Below are positions 56,441 through 63,906 of a stretch of DNA of 64,000 bases, piece by piece. This stretch comes from Allorhizobium borbori (lineage in GTDB: Bacteria > Pseudomonadota > Alphaproteobacteria > Rhizobiales > Rhizobiaceae): assembly GCF_014196535.1 (NCBI RefSeq), contig NZ_JACIDU010000011.1, positions 120,907-184,906 of the forward strand, in the 5' to 3' direction. The notes beneath the pieces are model-generated. The model was given only the letters and a program-made list of their open reading frames with translations, ran no database searches and had not been told where the DNA came from. Within the stretch, counting starts at the first letter, position 1; each line of letters opens with the position of its first letter. The translations under genes were made by a program, and so were the position numbers.

Positions 56441-57334
56441 ATGGCCATACGCTTTGAAAGACCGGTTTCCCGCTCCGCCTTCTGGGCGAAGCGTCTGGGT
56501 TTCATGGCGCTGGTTCTTTTCGTCATCGCCTTCGTTGCCGGCCGCTTCGGCGGGCTTTCCGTGCCGGATTTCGCAGCCCTGCTGCTGGTTGCCGCCGCGC
56601 TGGCGGCCGTCGCCGTTCTCCTGGCCCTGCTGGGGCTCGCGCAATTGTGGCGGATCGGTGCCCTGGGCGGGCTCGCCGCTTTCGCCGGGCTCGTCTTTGC
56701 CGCCCTGCCGCTTGGCGTGGCGGGCGTTGCGGTTGCCGCCTATATGACCTCGCCGCCGGTCTTCGACCTTTCCACCGATCCCGCCGATCCTCCGCCCTTC
56801 CTGAAGCCGCGCGCGGGTGACCAGCAATGGCTGCCGCGCGCTGCGACCCCGAACGGGGAATGGCAGGCGGCAGGAGCCTATGTCGATCTCGTCGGCCGCC
56901 GGTTCGATGGGGCGCCGGACCGCCTGACCGCCGCCGTGCGCAAGGCCGCGCGCGCGGTGCGCATGTCGATTGTCGCGACGGAAGGCGAGGCGCTGGCCGG
57001 CTCTGCCGATGCCGCGCCCGCCGCGGTTCCCACCGGCAAGGGCGGCGGCAATCCGGCCATCCCCATTCCGCTGCCGCGCCCGGAGCCGCAGCTTCTCTCC
57101 GCGCCTCCGGTTCTCATCGGCAAGCCCGGCGATGTGCTGATCCAGGGCGTAACCCGCACGCTCGTTTTCGGAATGCCCTTCGATATCATGATCCGGCTGC
57201 GCGAAGAGGACGACAACACGCTGGTGGATGTGCGCGCCGTGGCCCGGTATGGCGATCGCGATTTCGGCATCGGGGCCGAATTGATCCGCGCGTTTCTCGA
57301 TGCGCTCGAAGCGGAAATGCTGGGACTGGGGTAA
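56441..57334 (+). CDS. DUF1499 domain protein with N-terminal membrane segments
   Basis: The 297-residue protein has three hydrophobic segments in its first 115 residues. A DUF1499 domain follows, with SPPVFDLSTDPADPP, a central variable Ala/Pro/Gly stretch and the end LRFREED-like LREEDDNTLVDVRAVARYGDRDFG. The family is uncharacterised. It converges closely with the metallo-hydrolase gene (13 bases between stops). Confidence 0.82.
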   Translation: MAIRFERPVSRSAFWAKRLGFMALVLFVIAFVAGRFGGLSVPDFAALLLVAAALAAVAVLLALLGLAQLWRIGALGGLAAFAGLVFAALPLGVAGVAVAAYMTSPPVFDLSTDPADPPPFLKPRAGDQQWLPRAATPNGEWQAAGAYVDLVGRRFDGAPDRLTAAVRKAARAVRMSIVATEGEALAGSADAAPAAVPTGKGGGNPAIPIPLPRPEPQLLSAPPVLIGKPGDVLIQGVTRTLVFGMPFDIMIRLREEDDNTLVDVRAVARYGDRDFGIGAELIRAFLDALEAEMLGLG

Positions 57335-57347
57335 AGGCCCGCCCGGT

Positions 57348-58256
57348 TCAACCGGGTTCGTAGATGCCCGAAAGCGACGCGGGACCATCGGTCCTGACCG
57401 CGCCCTTCTCCACGAGATCCTCCAGATGCGCCAGCACGGAAAGGGCGGCTGCGCCATGCAGGCGGGGATCGGTTTCGCGGTAGATGACCTTCACCATCTC
57501 GGCAATCGTGCGGTCGCCGGCAATCACGCGCTCGCGAATGGCGCGCTCGCGCATGCGCCGGTGGGCGCGCAATCCCCGAAGGAAGGCGGCCGGTTCCTTC
57601 ACCGCGCCGCCATGGCCAGGCAGATAAAGCCTGTCATCGCGCTCCAGCAGTTTTTCCAGCGAGGCAAGATAATCGCTCATCGCCCCATCCGGCGGCGCGA
57701 CGATGGTCGTGGCCCAGGCCATGACGTGATCGGCCGAAAAGACGATGCCGGTGCCTTCCAGCGCAAAGGCGGCGTGATTGGCGGTGTGGCCCGGCGTGTG
57801 CAGCGCCGAAAGCGCCCAGCCGTCGCCGGAAACGGTTTCGCCATCCGCCACGGCGAGATCGGGAACGAAATCGTTATCGGAACTTTCCGAAAAGGGGTTC
57901 GTCTCGCCCGCATGCAGCGGTCGCGACGGGCGGTGCGGCCCTTCGGCCACGATCAGCGCGCCGGTGGCTTCCTTCAGGCGTCGCGAAAGCGGTGCGTGAT
58001 CGCGATGCGTGTGACTGACGAAGATGTGGCTGACCGGACGCCCGCCGATGGCGTCGAGGAGCGCGGCAAGATGCGCCTCGTCTTCCGGGCCGGGGTCGAT
58101 CACCGCCAGCGTGTCGCGGCCCACAATATAGGAGTTCGTGCCGTGAAAGGTGAAAGGGGAGGGGTTGTTGACGGTGACGCGCGCCACATCCGGCCCCACC
58201 GGCACGGCGGTGCCATGCGCCGGTTCGAACGCTCGTTCAAAAAGCGGATCGCTCAT
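57348..58256 (-). CDS. MBL-fold metallo-hydrolase (glyoxalase II / LACTB2-like)
   Basis: The 302-residue protein has the zinc motif SHTHRDHAPLSRRL (HxHxDH) near residue 83, further ligands in LHTPGHTANHAAF and FSADHVMAW, and YLPGHGGAV. A C-terminal winged-helix-like tail (HRRMRERAIRERVI) is typical of LACTB2-type members. A hydrolase on a thioester or phosphodiester is expected; the substrate is unknown. Confidence 0.9.
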   Translation of the reverse strand: MSDPLFERAFEPAHGTAVPVGPDVARVTVNNPSPFTFHGTNSYIVGRDTLAVIDPGPEDEAHLAALLDAIGGRPVSHIFVSHTHRDHAPLSRRLKEATGALIVAEGPHRPSRPLHAGETNPFSESSDNDFVPDLAVADGETVSGDGWALSALHTPGHTANHAAFALEGTGIVFSADHVMAWATTIVAPPDGAMSDYLASLEKLLERDDRLYLPGHGGAVKEPAAFLRGLRAHRRMRERAIRERVIAGDRTIAEMVKVIYRETDPRLHGAAALSVLAHLEDLVEKGAVRTDGPASLSGIYEPG

Positions 58257-58455
58257 CCTGCCTGCTCCCCAAATGCCGTCCGGTTATCTCGTGTCCTGTG
58301 CCTCTAACACGCAGTCTCGCCAAGGTCACGGAAAAGCATTCCCGGATCGCAGCCCGTGGATTGACCGTATTTTGTCGCAAGAGCGGATTGCCGCCCGCCC
58401 CGTCTTTTGCTAATCACCCCCGCACCGGTCAGTCCAAGAGACCTGACTCGGCTGT

Positions 58456-58530
58456 TGGGGCGTCGCCAAGCGGTAAGGCACCGGTTTTTGGTACCGGCAT
58501 TCCCAGGTTCGAATCCTGGCGCCCCAGCCA
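58456..58530 (+). tRNA. tRNA-Gln (anticodon TTG)
   Basis: A full cloverleaf is visible. The acceptor TGGGGCG pairs with CGCCCCA. The anticodon stem CCGGT/ACCGG encloses TTTTGGT with TTG at 58488-58490. The T arm is CCAGGTTCGAATCCTGG. The CCA end is encoded (58528-58530). Confidence 0.97.
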
Positions 58531-58635
58531 CAGATTTTCCCTTGCTGTCGCTGCGCGGAAACGGATAAAGGATCGGACCTTTTTCGCCTCGGCTTCGTTC
58601 GTGAAGCAGGGCCGCGCTCTCATCCGGAACCTGCC

Positions 58636-59523
58636 ATGCGCCTGCGCGACGTTGTTGTTTATGTGTTTCTTGCCGTCGTCTGGGGGCTTTCCTTTCTGGT
58701 GCTGATGAAGGCGGTCGAGGCTTTCGGCTGGATCGGGGCGGTGACGTTGCGGGCGTTGCTGGCGTCGGCCACGCTTGTCGGCGTCGCGCGGCTTATCGGG
58801 CGGCGGCTGGATTTCTCTTTGGGGTGGAGGCCGCTTTTCGTCGTCGGTGCAACCACGGTTGCCGGGCAATTGATTGGGCTGTCCTATGCCGCGCCGTTGA
58901 TCGGCACGGCCATGTCTGCCATTCTCGTGGCGACGATCCCCCTGTTCTCCATGGTCCTCGGCGCGCTCTGGGGACTGGAGAAAATCACGCCCGCCCGGTT
59001 GGCGGGGCTGATGCTCGGTCTGGTCGGCATCGCGCTTCTCGTCGGTTTTCCCGCCGTGCCGGTCACCCCGGCCTTTCTGGCCGGTTGCCTTGCAGCCCTG
59101 TTCGGTTCGTTTTCCGCAGCCTTTGGCAGCAATTACGCCAGCCGCTGGCTTGGCCGGGCCGGTTCATGGGAAGTCACCATCGGCGCCTTCTTTTTCGGCG
59201 GGTTGATGACGCTGCCGCTTCTGTTCGCCGTGCCCGTGCCGGGTGTGCCGCATGCGGTCGATCTTCTCTATCTGCTCATTCTCGCCTGCATCATGAGCGC
59301 GCTGACCTATGTGCTTTATTTCGGCCTCGTCGCCTCGCTGGGCGCCACGCGCGCCATCAGCGTCGAATTCGCAGTCACGACGGTCGCGGTCGCCATCGGC
59401 GCGCTCGCGCTCGGCGAACCGCTCTCGCTCGTTCAGGTCGCGGGCGCCGTTGTGATTGTCGCCGGATGCGCAATCGTGCTTGGCCTTTTTCCCGTCCATG
59501 GTCGCATGAAAAGTCGCACGTAA
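58636..59523 (+). CDS. EamA/DMT family transporter
   Basis: The 295-residue protein has ten predicted membrane segments in two EamA repeats: VYVFLAVVWGLSFLVLMKAVE at the start and LGEPLSLVQVAGAVVIVAGCAIVL near the end, with TIPLFSMVLGALWGLEKIT in between. These inner-membrane proteins export or import small metabolites; the substrate is unknown. It lies about 100 bases after tRNA-Gln. Confidence 0.88.
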   Translation: MRLRDVVVYVFLAVVWGLSFLVLMKAVEAFGWIGAVTLRALLASATLVGVARLIGRRLDFSLGWRPLFVVGATTVAGQLIGLSYAAPLIGTAMSAILVATIPLFSMVLGALWGLEKITPARLAGLMLGLVGIALLVGFPAVPVTPAFLAGCLAALFGSFSAAFGSNYASRWLGRAGSWEVTIGAFFFGGLMTLPLLFAVPVPGVPHAVDLLYLLILACIMSALTYVLYFGLVASLGATRAISVEFAVTTVAVAIGALALGEPLSLVQVAGAVVIVAGCAIVLGLFPVHGRMKSRT

Positions 59524-59733
59524 TCCCTGCGAACGACCAAGGTTGGTATAGACCAATGTTAAGGTTGAGGGATGTTCTGCGTTTGGATTGTATTTGTTTA
59601 TGCTTCGATCACGTAAATATTAGAAAACTACATTAATGGGTTGTATTTTAGCGTGCTCGGAAACTTGATATAAATTATATTGTATTCGTGATGCATTGCA
59701 ATAATTTCGACGGTACGTCTCTATTGCACAAAG

Positions 59734-59771
59734 AAAAACCGCACCGAAGCCGTTGGCTCTGATGCGGTTTC
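59734..59771 (-). terminator. Terminator of the small lipoprotein gene
   Basis: AAACCGCA (59736-59743) pairs with TGCGGTTT (59763-59770). On the minus strand a TTTTTCTTT tract follows. The 200 bases on its far side (59530-59730) are AT-rich with no gene that I can see. Confidence 0.75.
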
Positions 59772-59788
59772 TGTCGGGTCGGCCGCAG

Positions 59789-60193
59789 TTACTTGGCGGT
59801 GAGGAATTCCTCGCAATAGCTCGGCGCACCGTTCAGGCCGGGCTTGTCGACGATGGTGCGCACGGAGCGGATGACGTAATCCGGCGACGTCGTGAGCTGC
59901 ACTTCGCAGCGCAGATATTCGGTGCGGGCCGGCGAAAGGATTGCGCCCTTCTTGCCGCCCTTGCCTTCGGCATACTTGGCCGGCACGGTGCGGGTCTTGT
60001 AGCCGCCGCGCCAGGTGTAGACCGTGGAAGCGCCGGTGGGCTGGTCGGCGACGGGCGGGCCGAACTTGGCGAAGAAGACGCCGGCCTGCTGGCCATTCCA
60101 GCGGGTCTCGATGGCATTCGTCTTGATGGCCGCCGTGGTGCAGCCGCCAAGGGCGAGCGCAAGGCCTGCAAGCGTGATGATGCGGATGTTCAT
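59789..60193 (-). CDS. Putative small lipoprotein
   Basis: The 134-residue product has a lipoprotein signal (IITLAGLALALGGCTT; lipobox L-G-G-C). The compact domain contains WNGQQAGVFFAKFGPPVADQP and EYLRCEVQLTTSPDYVIRSV, ending CEEFLTAK with a second cysteine. It resembles small outer-membrane lipoproteins of the SmpA/OmlA size class, but I cannot assign a family. Its terminator follows at 59734-59771. Confidence 0.78.
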   Translation of the reverse strand: MNIRIITLAGLALALGGCTTAAIKTNAIETRWNGQQAGVFFAKFGPPVADQPTGASTVYTWRGGYKTRTVPAKYAEGKGGKKGAILSPARTEYLRCEVQLTTSPDYVIRSVRTIVDKPGLNGAPSYCEEFLTAK

Positions 60194-60474
60194 CTGTCTC
60201 GTTCCGTGAGATGTGAGCGTGGTTGAAGCGGCTTGCCGCTCTGTGCCGGGAGGCCAGCAAGGCGGCTTGCATACCCTGCTCTAGCGCTTATTCAGCGCCT
60301 GTCAAAGGCGGCGTGACACAGTTGTGCCGTTTTTTGACGAAGTGAGGCCGAAGCGTCACGCTCGTGCCCCGTTGCGCGGTACAACTGGCCAAGATTTTGC
60401 ACAGGGCAACATTTTTTTGTCATCCGGCGCTTGTGCGGCGGCGGAACCCGGACTATAGACACCCCCGCTGGTCA

Positions 60475-60551
60475 CGGAGTGTAGCGCAGTCTGGTAGCGC
60501 ACCACGTTCGGGACGTGGGGGTCGGAGGTTCGAATCCTCTCACTCCGACCA
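60475..60551 (+). tRNA. tRNA-Pro (anticodon CGG)
   Basis: The 77-nt gene has acceptor CGGAGTG pairing with CACTCCG. The anticodon stem CCACG/CGTGG carries CGG at 60509-60511. The T arm is GAGGTTCGAATCCTC. CCA is encoded (60549-60551). The accessory region starts just beyond it. Confidence 0.97.
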
Positions 60552-60621
60552 GCTGAAATTTCAGCGCTTTTCCCGAGTTTTCGAAGCGTAAAAACAGCCT
60601 GAAAATTGCTGATCCGACAGA

Positions 60622-60655
60622 AAAACCGACAGTTATTTTTGTAGCTGTCGGTTTT
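60622..60655 (+). terminator. tRNA-Pro terminator
   Basis: AAAACCGACAG (60622-60632) pairs perfectly with CTGTCGGTTTT (60645-60655), a 70-base distance after the tRNA end, with the T-run inside the right arm. Confidence 0.75.
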
Positions 60656-60707
60656 CGTATCTGTGATAGATACTTGCCTCAAATTGCCCTGCAACTTTAG
60701 GTGTGTC

Positions 60708-60735
60708 ATGCGCAATGCGCAATGCGCAATGCGCA
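60708..60735. repeat. Four-fold heptamer tandem repeat
   Basis: The unit ATGCGCA is repeated four times without interruption. Such a short tandem run could vary in copy number by slippage. No gene reads through it. Confidence 0.9.
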
Positions 60736-60909
60736 ACATTAAGCGATCCTCAACATCAGTCACATTTAGCCATCTTGATTGACCGGAGCCGTCTATCGCG
60801 ACCGAATGGCAAAGGTGCGGTCGTCGGACAGCGTAAAAACCTGTTCCTGTGGCAGAGCCATGAAATTATGGTTTGCCATCGGCCAGCACACGTCAAACCG
60901 CCGACAGTA

Positions 60910-60959
60910 ATATGTGCCTTGAGACATATCCAGCAACAAATATGCACTATAAGACATAA
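60910..60959. promoter_or_regulatory. Operator-like repeat pair upstream of the small-gene cluster
   Basis: ATATGTGCCTTGAGACATAT at 60910-60929 is an inverted repeat with perfect 6-base arms. A related ATATGCACTATAAGACATAA at 60940-60959 matches it at 14 of 20 positions, offset by exactly 30 bases. This pattern suits a dimeric repressor on one DNA face, controlling the genes from 61075. No such regulator is encoded nearby. Confidence 0.5.
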
Positions 60960-61074
60960 ATTAACGCAACCTAACTCACTGCCAAAGCAACCTATTTTAA
61001 AGTATTTTAAGTTGCCTTAGACTCACCAGATCGTTGACGAGCCCAGACCAGCTGAAGCCGGAGTGAGTGTTGAC

Positions 61075-61425
61075 ATGACGGATAAACGCAGCAGTTTCTT
61101 CGATGCCGTCGACCAGATGCACGCCAACTGGAATCCGGTGAAGGCCTGCAATGATCTGGGTTTGCCCGCAGTTTATGTCCGCGACAATGAAGTTGTCTGG
61201 CAATTTCCGAATGGCGATATCGTTTCTGATGTGGATGGTGGTGATCGTGCTCTCAAGGCTCTGAATTCCGCATCGCGTGGCGATCAGGCCGATATGGCTC
61301 GACGTATTCGGACTCGATACGAGGCGCTGACTGAACAGGATTCAGGCGGATCGATCAGTGTCGATTGGGATGAGATCATTGACGAAATCTGGGAAGAAGA
61401 GCAACGCGGTAATGTTCAGTCATGA
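61075..61425 (+). CDS. Unrecognised protein, first gene of the tRNA-Pro island cluster
   Basis: The 116-residue acidic protein starts MTDKRSSFFDAVDQMHANWN and contains VWQFPNGDIVSDVDGG and SGGSISVDWDEIIDEIWEEEQ. I recognise no family. A GTG at 61063 is an alternative start. The next gene starts inside its 3' end, so the cluster is tightly packed. Its base use is more AT-rich than the backbone. Confidence 0.6.
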   Translation: MTDKRSSFFDAVDQMHANWNPVKACNDLGLPAVYVRDNEVVWQFPNGDIVSDVDGGDRALKALNSASRGDQADMARRIRTRYEALTEQDSGGSISVDWDEIIDEIWEEEQRGNVQS

Positions 61426-61600
61426 TCATCATCATCAGATTTCCGAACGCGATGCAGTCGAGTTCGGCTTAAAAGAACTTGATGCCGGTCTCTCGACTGA
61501 CATCGATAGAGTCATCGCACGCGCTTATAAGATCGTAGACAATGCCGATTTTCGTCGGCGGATTGACCGGTTTATGTGTAAAGTAGGTCGCCGTGAATGA
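61412..61600 (+). CDS. Unrecognised small protein, second island gene
   Basis: The 62-residue product starts MFSHDHHHQISERDAVEFGL and is helical and charged (GLSTDIDRVIARAYKIVDN, DFRRRIDRFM). It begins 14 bases inside the preceding gene and ends overlapping the next start by eight bases. No strong ribosome site is seen, so translation may depend on coupling. Family unknown. Confidence 0.5.
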   Translation: MFSHDHHHQISERDAVEFGLKELDAGLSTDIDRVIARAYKIVDNADFRRRIDRFMCKVGRRE

Positions 61601-61853
61601 TCAACTTCGATGGCCGCACCTGCCGGTCATGGCAGGTTTTCGCCAGCGTGATCTCGATAAGTATGAGAAATTTCTCAACAGCAGTCCGGCTGATCGAGCC
61701 AAGTTTCTTGAGAGCGTGCATCCGTATGAAGTCAAATTTTATGAGCAGCTTTTAATGACTCGGATCGACTACGAGATCGCTGATGAGAAATCTGGGTCGA
61801 TTGCCGATGAGCGTGTCGTTAGAAATCCCGAGCGGTATGGAAAAAAGTGCTGA
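61593..61853 (+). CDS. Unrecognised small protein, third island gene
   Basis: The 86-residue protein starts at a GTG (61593) just after an AGG and reads VNDQLRWPHLPVMAGFRQRD, then LDKYEKFLNSSPADRAKFLE and YEQLLMTRIDYEIADEK. It is predicted mostly helical. Its stop overlaps the ATG of the VbhA-like gene (TGATG). No family is recognised. Confidence 0.55.
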   Translation: MNDQLRWPHLPVMAGFRQRDLDKYEKFLNSSPADRAKFLESVHPYEVKFYEQLLMTRIDYEIADEKSGSIADERVVRNPERYGKKC

Positions 61854-62059
61854 TGTACAGTTTTCGAGATCAATCAAAAGAAGCGCAGAAATATCGGCTG
61901 CATCAGATGATCGCGAATATCGCGATATCTGGTCGCGATATGATGCCGGATGACATCGCTAAGCTGGAAAAATGGATCGATGAAGATGTGCCTCAGGACG
62001 AAGTCGCTCGACGGCTGACAGCCGAAGCGATGACATATCGTGAGCAATCGATGAGCTGA
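61853..62059 (+). CDS. VbhA-like antitoxin domain protein
   Basis: The 68-residue protein resembles Fic-associated VbhA antitoxins in layout: MIANIAISGRDMMPDDI around the first helix pair and LEKWIDEDVPQDEVARRL near the end. In true VbhA proteins an S/T-x-x-x-E-G motif blocks the Fic toxin; here the aligned Glu reads as Ser (IAISG), so the inhibitory residue seems absent. No Fic gene is in the window. It overlaps its predecessor by one base. Confidence 0.5.
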   Translation: MYSFRDQSKEAQKYRLHQMIANIAISGRDMMPDDIAKLEKWIDEDVPQDEVARRLTAEAMTYREQSMS

Positions 62060-62181
62060 AAATCCGCGATTACGCCGAACTTCTGGTCGCTCTTGGTGAT
62101 GCGGATTTACCGATGCCCATGGCCTCGGATGAGCAGATCGAGCGCGAGGTTGAGACTTTCAGGATGTTGATGCGGACATGA
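62044..62181 (+). other. Short open frame between the VbhA-like and DUF29 genes, no early ATG
   Basis: The frame reads AIDELKIRDYAELLVALGDA and then PMASDEQIEREVETFRMLMRT, with no ATG until 62113, which would leave only 22 residues. Its stop overlaps the DUF29 ATG (ATGA). It lies in the -1 frame relative to the end of the VbhA-like gene, so it could be its continuation by frameshift, or a decayed gene. Confidence 0.35.
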
Positions 62182-62585
62182 GCTTATACGACACCGATTT
62201 CGTCCTATGGACTCGCCAGCAAGCCGACCTGTTGCGTTCGATGCCTGACTCGACCGACATCGATATCGAGCATCTGACCGACGAAATCGAGGGGCTGGGC
62301 CGGTCAGCAGTCGCCGAGTTGTCAAACGCGATCATACGGGTCCTGAGAGGTCTCGTACGTCGATCAATCGATCCCGGCTCGATCACCATTGAGGAAATCC
62401 TGTCAGCTCAGTCTGACGTCGTAATTCGTTCGGATGCGGGCGTGTGGAGGCATGTTGATCTCGACATGGTATGGAGGCTGGCGAAACGGCATGTCGATCT
62501 GCCGGAGGCATGCCCATGGTCGATTGAGGAATTGACTGCTGAGGACTTTAAGGTCGAGGAAGCTGCAGCCGCGTCCAGGTTGTAA
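62178..62585 (+). CDS. DUF29 family protein
   Basis: The 135-residue helical protein matches the DUF29 pattern: SLYDTDFVLWTRQQADLLRS, IEHLTDEIEGLGRSAVAELS and RVLRGLVRRSIDPGS. DUF29 proteins are common in cyanobacteria and mobile regions and have no known function. It is the last gene of the first island operon. A 17-bp hairpin overlaps its stop codon. Confidence 0.75.
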   Translation: MSLYDTDFVLWTRQQADLLRSMPDSTDIDIEHLTDEIEGLGRSAVAELSNAIIRVLRGLVRRSIDPGSITIEEILSAQSDVVIRSDAGVWRHVDLDMVWRLAKRHVDLPEACPWSIEELTAEDFKVEEAAAASRL

Positions 62586-62625
62586 CAATTCAGGGGCAAA
62601 TTTCCGTTTTTGCCCCTGAATTGTT
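62584..62625 (+). terminator. Very long hairpin at the end of the first island operon
   Basis: AACAATTCAGGGGCAAA (62584-62600) pairs perfectly with TTTGCCCCTGAATTGTT (62609-62625), an eight-base loop between. It begins within the DUF29 stop codon. It works equally in both directions as a terminator-like structure. Confidence 0.75.
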
Positions 62626-62677
62626 GCAAGTGATTGAAAAGGTACCGCTTTTTTCGTTGATCCGTAAAATTTGAATG

Positions 62678-62709
62678 TTGACACGCGACTCCTGTTAACG
62701 ATTGATAAC
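62678..62709 (+). promoter_or_regulatory. Candidate promoter for the second island operon
   Basis: TTGACA at 62678-62683 is followed after 17 bases by ATTGAT, with GATAAC at 62704-62709 as a second -10 option. The GTTAACGATTGATAAC string between (62694-62709) is an imperfect palindrome and could be an operator. The gene start is 38 bases on. Confidence 0.4.
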
Positions 62710-62747
62710 TGATACTCGCGTCAACAGATTTGATCAGGAGAATTGAG

Positions 62748-63065
62748 ATGGCTCATCGTTCTGTACCTTGCCCTGCGACTGCGGTCGCGATGCAGACCGG
62801 TGCGATTTTTACCGGTCTCGCGGTAGGTGCAGTCAATGCACATATGGCTGGTGTCGCTGCAGCTCGGCAAGCTCGTGAAGAGCGTGCATCTCATATTCTC
62901 GCTCATCAGCTCAATGACGCTGTTTCTGTAGCACACGAATGGGCTGACTATGCAAAGCGCCTGATCGCGGAAAATGAAAAACTGAAGGCCGAAAACGCCC
63001 GTCTGAAGGCAGTCGCCGAGCAGCGTCGTGGCGTCATCGAGCGGATGAAAAAGGTGGCAGCATGA
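62748..63065 (+). CDS. Unrecognised protein: membrane segment plus coiled coil
   Basis: The 105-residue protein has a hydrophobic, Gly/Ala-rich stretch at about 14-40 (VAMQTGAIFTGLAVGAVNAH) and then a charged coiled coil (RLIAENEKLKAENARLKAV) to the end. AGGAG lies before the ATG at 62748. It could anchor in the inner membrane and oligomerise. It overlaps the next gene by four bases (ATGA). Family unknown. Confidence 0.65.
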   Translation: MAHRSVPCPATAVAMQTGAIFTGLAVGAVNAHMAGVAAARQAREERASHILAHQLNDAVSVAHEWADYAKRLIAENEKLKAENARLKAVAEQRRGVIERMKKVAA

Positions 63066-63439
63066 TCCGGCAAGTTTTCATGAGCCCGTCCGTCGCATTG
63101 TACTTCTGGCGCGAAAAAGGGATGTCCATGGACAAAGTCCTGTCGCACACCGGTTTCAAGCGCCTGGCCGACCTGCACGAAGAACTGATCTACGACCTGC
63201 TTGCACAGGAATGGGCCGAGGACGACATGCGGATGACGCCAGAGCAACGTGAACACGAGGAACTGGTCGAAGCGACCTGGGAGGAGTTTGGCGATTACAT
63301 CCGAGAATTCGTGCCTCCGGATGAATACGATCAGGAGGTCGAGCGACTGCTGCCTCTCATTAAAAAGACCCGCCAGATCATCGCAGCTGGCAGGTCAAAG
63401 AAATTTCGTGAATCGGTAAAGCGCCGTCAGCTCAATTAA
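63062..63439 (+). CDS. Unrecognised acidic helical protein
   Basis: The 125-residue protein starts MIRQVFMSPSVALYFWREKG and has very acidic middle parts (LLAQEWAEDDMRMTPEQREH, EELVEATWEEFGDYIREFVP) and a basic end (RSKKFRESVKRRQLN). Its start overlaps the membrane/coiled-coil gene, so the two are translated together and may form one unit. It overlaps the tail of the opposing gene by eight bases. No family recognised. Confidence 0.6.
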   Translation: MIRQVFMSPSVALYFWREKGMSMDKVLSHTGFKRLADLHEELIYDLLAQEWAEDDMRMTPEQREHEELVEATWEEFGDYIREFVPPDEYDQEVERLLPLIKKTRQIIAAGRSKKFRESVKRRQLN

Positions 63440-63906
63440 GCGCGTACGCTGGTGCACGCTCGATCCCATTCATCCGAAATTCCTGAATCCGGTCTGTTAA
63501 GTCCAGGCCGGATTTTTTCTTTACGGTGGGCACGCTCGGGACGCCTAAAATAGCACCCTCCTGACCATTCAGTGCAGCCTCGATCTTATATTCCGATTTC
63601 TCGGCTGTGAGGATTTTGAGCTGATCGTCTGACAGACGGACTTCCAGCCAATCGATTTGGTCGTCGGTCAGTTTTGTCAACGGGATCGTGTCGCGTTGTT
63701 CTTTACTAGCTCCAGCCCATGCCATGACGACGCGTGCAGGCGACGACAGCATGAAGTCAGCAGCCCTTTGCTGATCTTCTGCGGCAAATTTGGCATCGTG
63801 AGCATCTTGCGCATCCGGCAAATCCAGCTTTTTGGGCGGCATCACAGTGCCAGAACCGCCTGAGCCGGGCAGCCACGACCATGCAATTCTCCAGCATGCG
63901 TCTGCC
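63432..63906 (-). pseudogene. 3' fragment of an unrecognised gene cut by the insertion sequence
   Basis: The minus-strand frame is open from the insertion-sequence boundary at 63906 to 63432. The part next to the boundary reads ADACWRIAWSWLPGSGGSGT, with a Gly/Ser linker, then VMPPKKLDLPDAQDAHDA and a helical C-terminal region (LTDDQIDWLEVRLSDDQLK). An internal GTG/ATG at 63845/63842 would give a 137-residue protein, but no ribosome site supports it. The original gene was probably longer. Function unknown. Confidence 0.5.

Larger units (their letters stand above)
60552..61074. other. 523-base non-coding stretch beyond tRNA-Pro
   Basis: This holds the tRNA terminator, a heptamer tandem repeat and an operator-like palindrome pair. 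GC content falls in steps toward the small-gene cluster that follows. No convincing gene is seen. If a mobile element integrated at the tRNA, its left end lies here; no integrase gene is in view. Confidence 0.5.

Noticed and set aside
58456..58530. tRNA-Gln as a second island anchor
   Set aside because: The genes on both sides have backbone composition and familiar families.
61020..63870. High density of GATC in the island
   Set aside because: About 36 sites in 2.85 kb is above random, but GATC is common in the backbone too because of Asp/Ile codon use, so the excess is not convincing.
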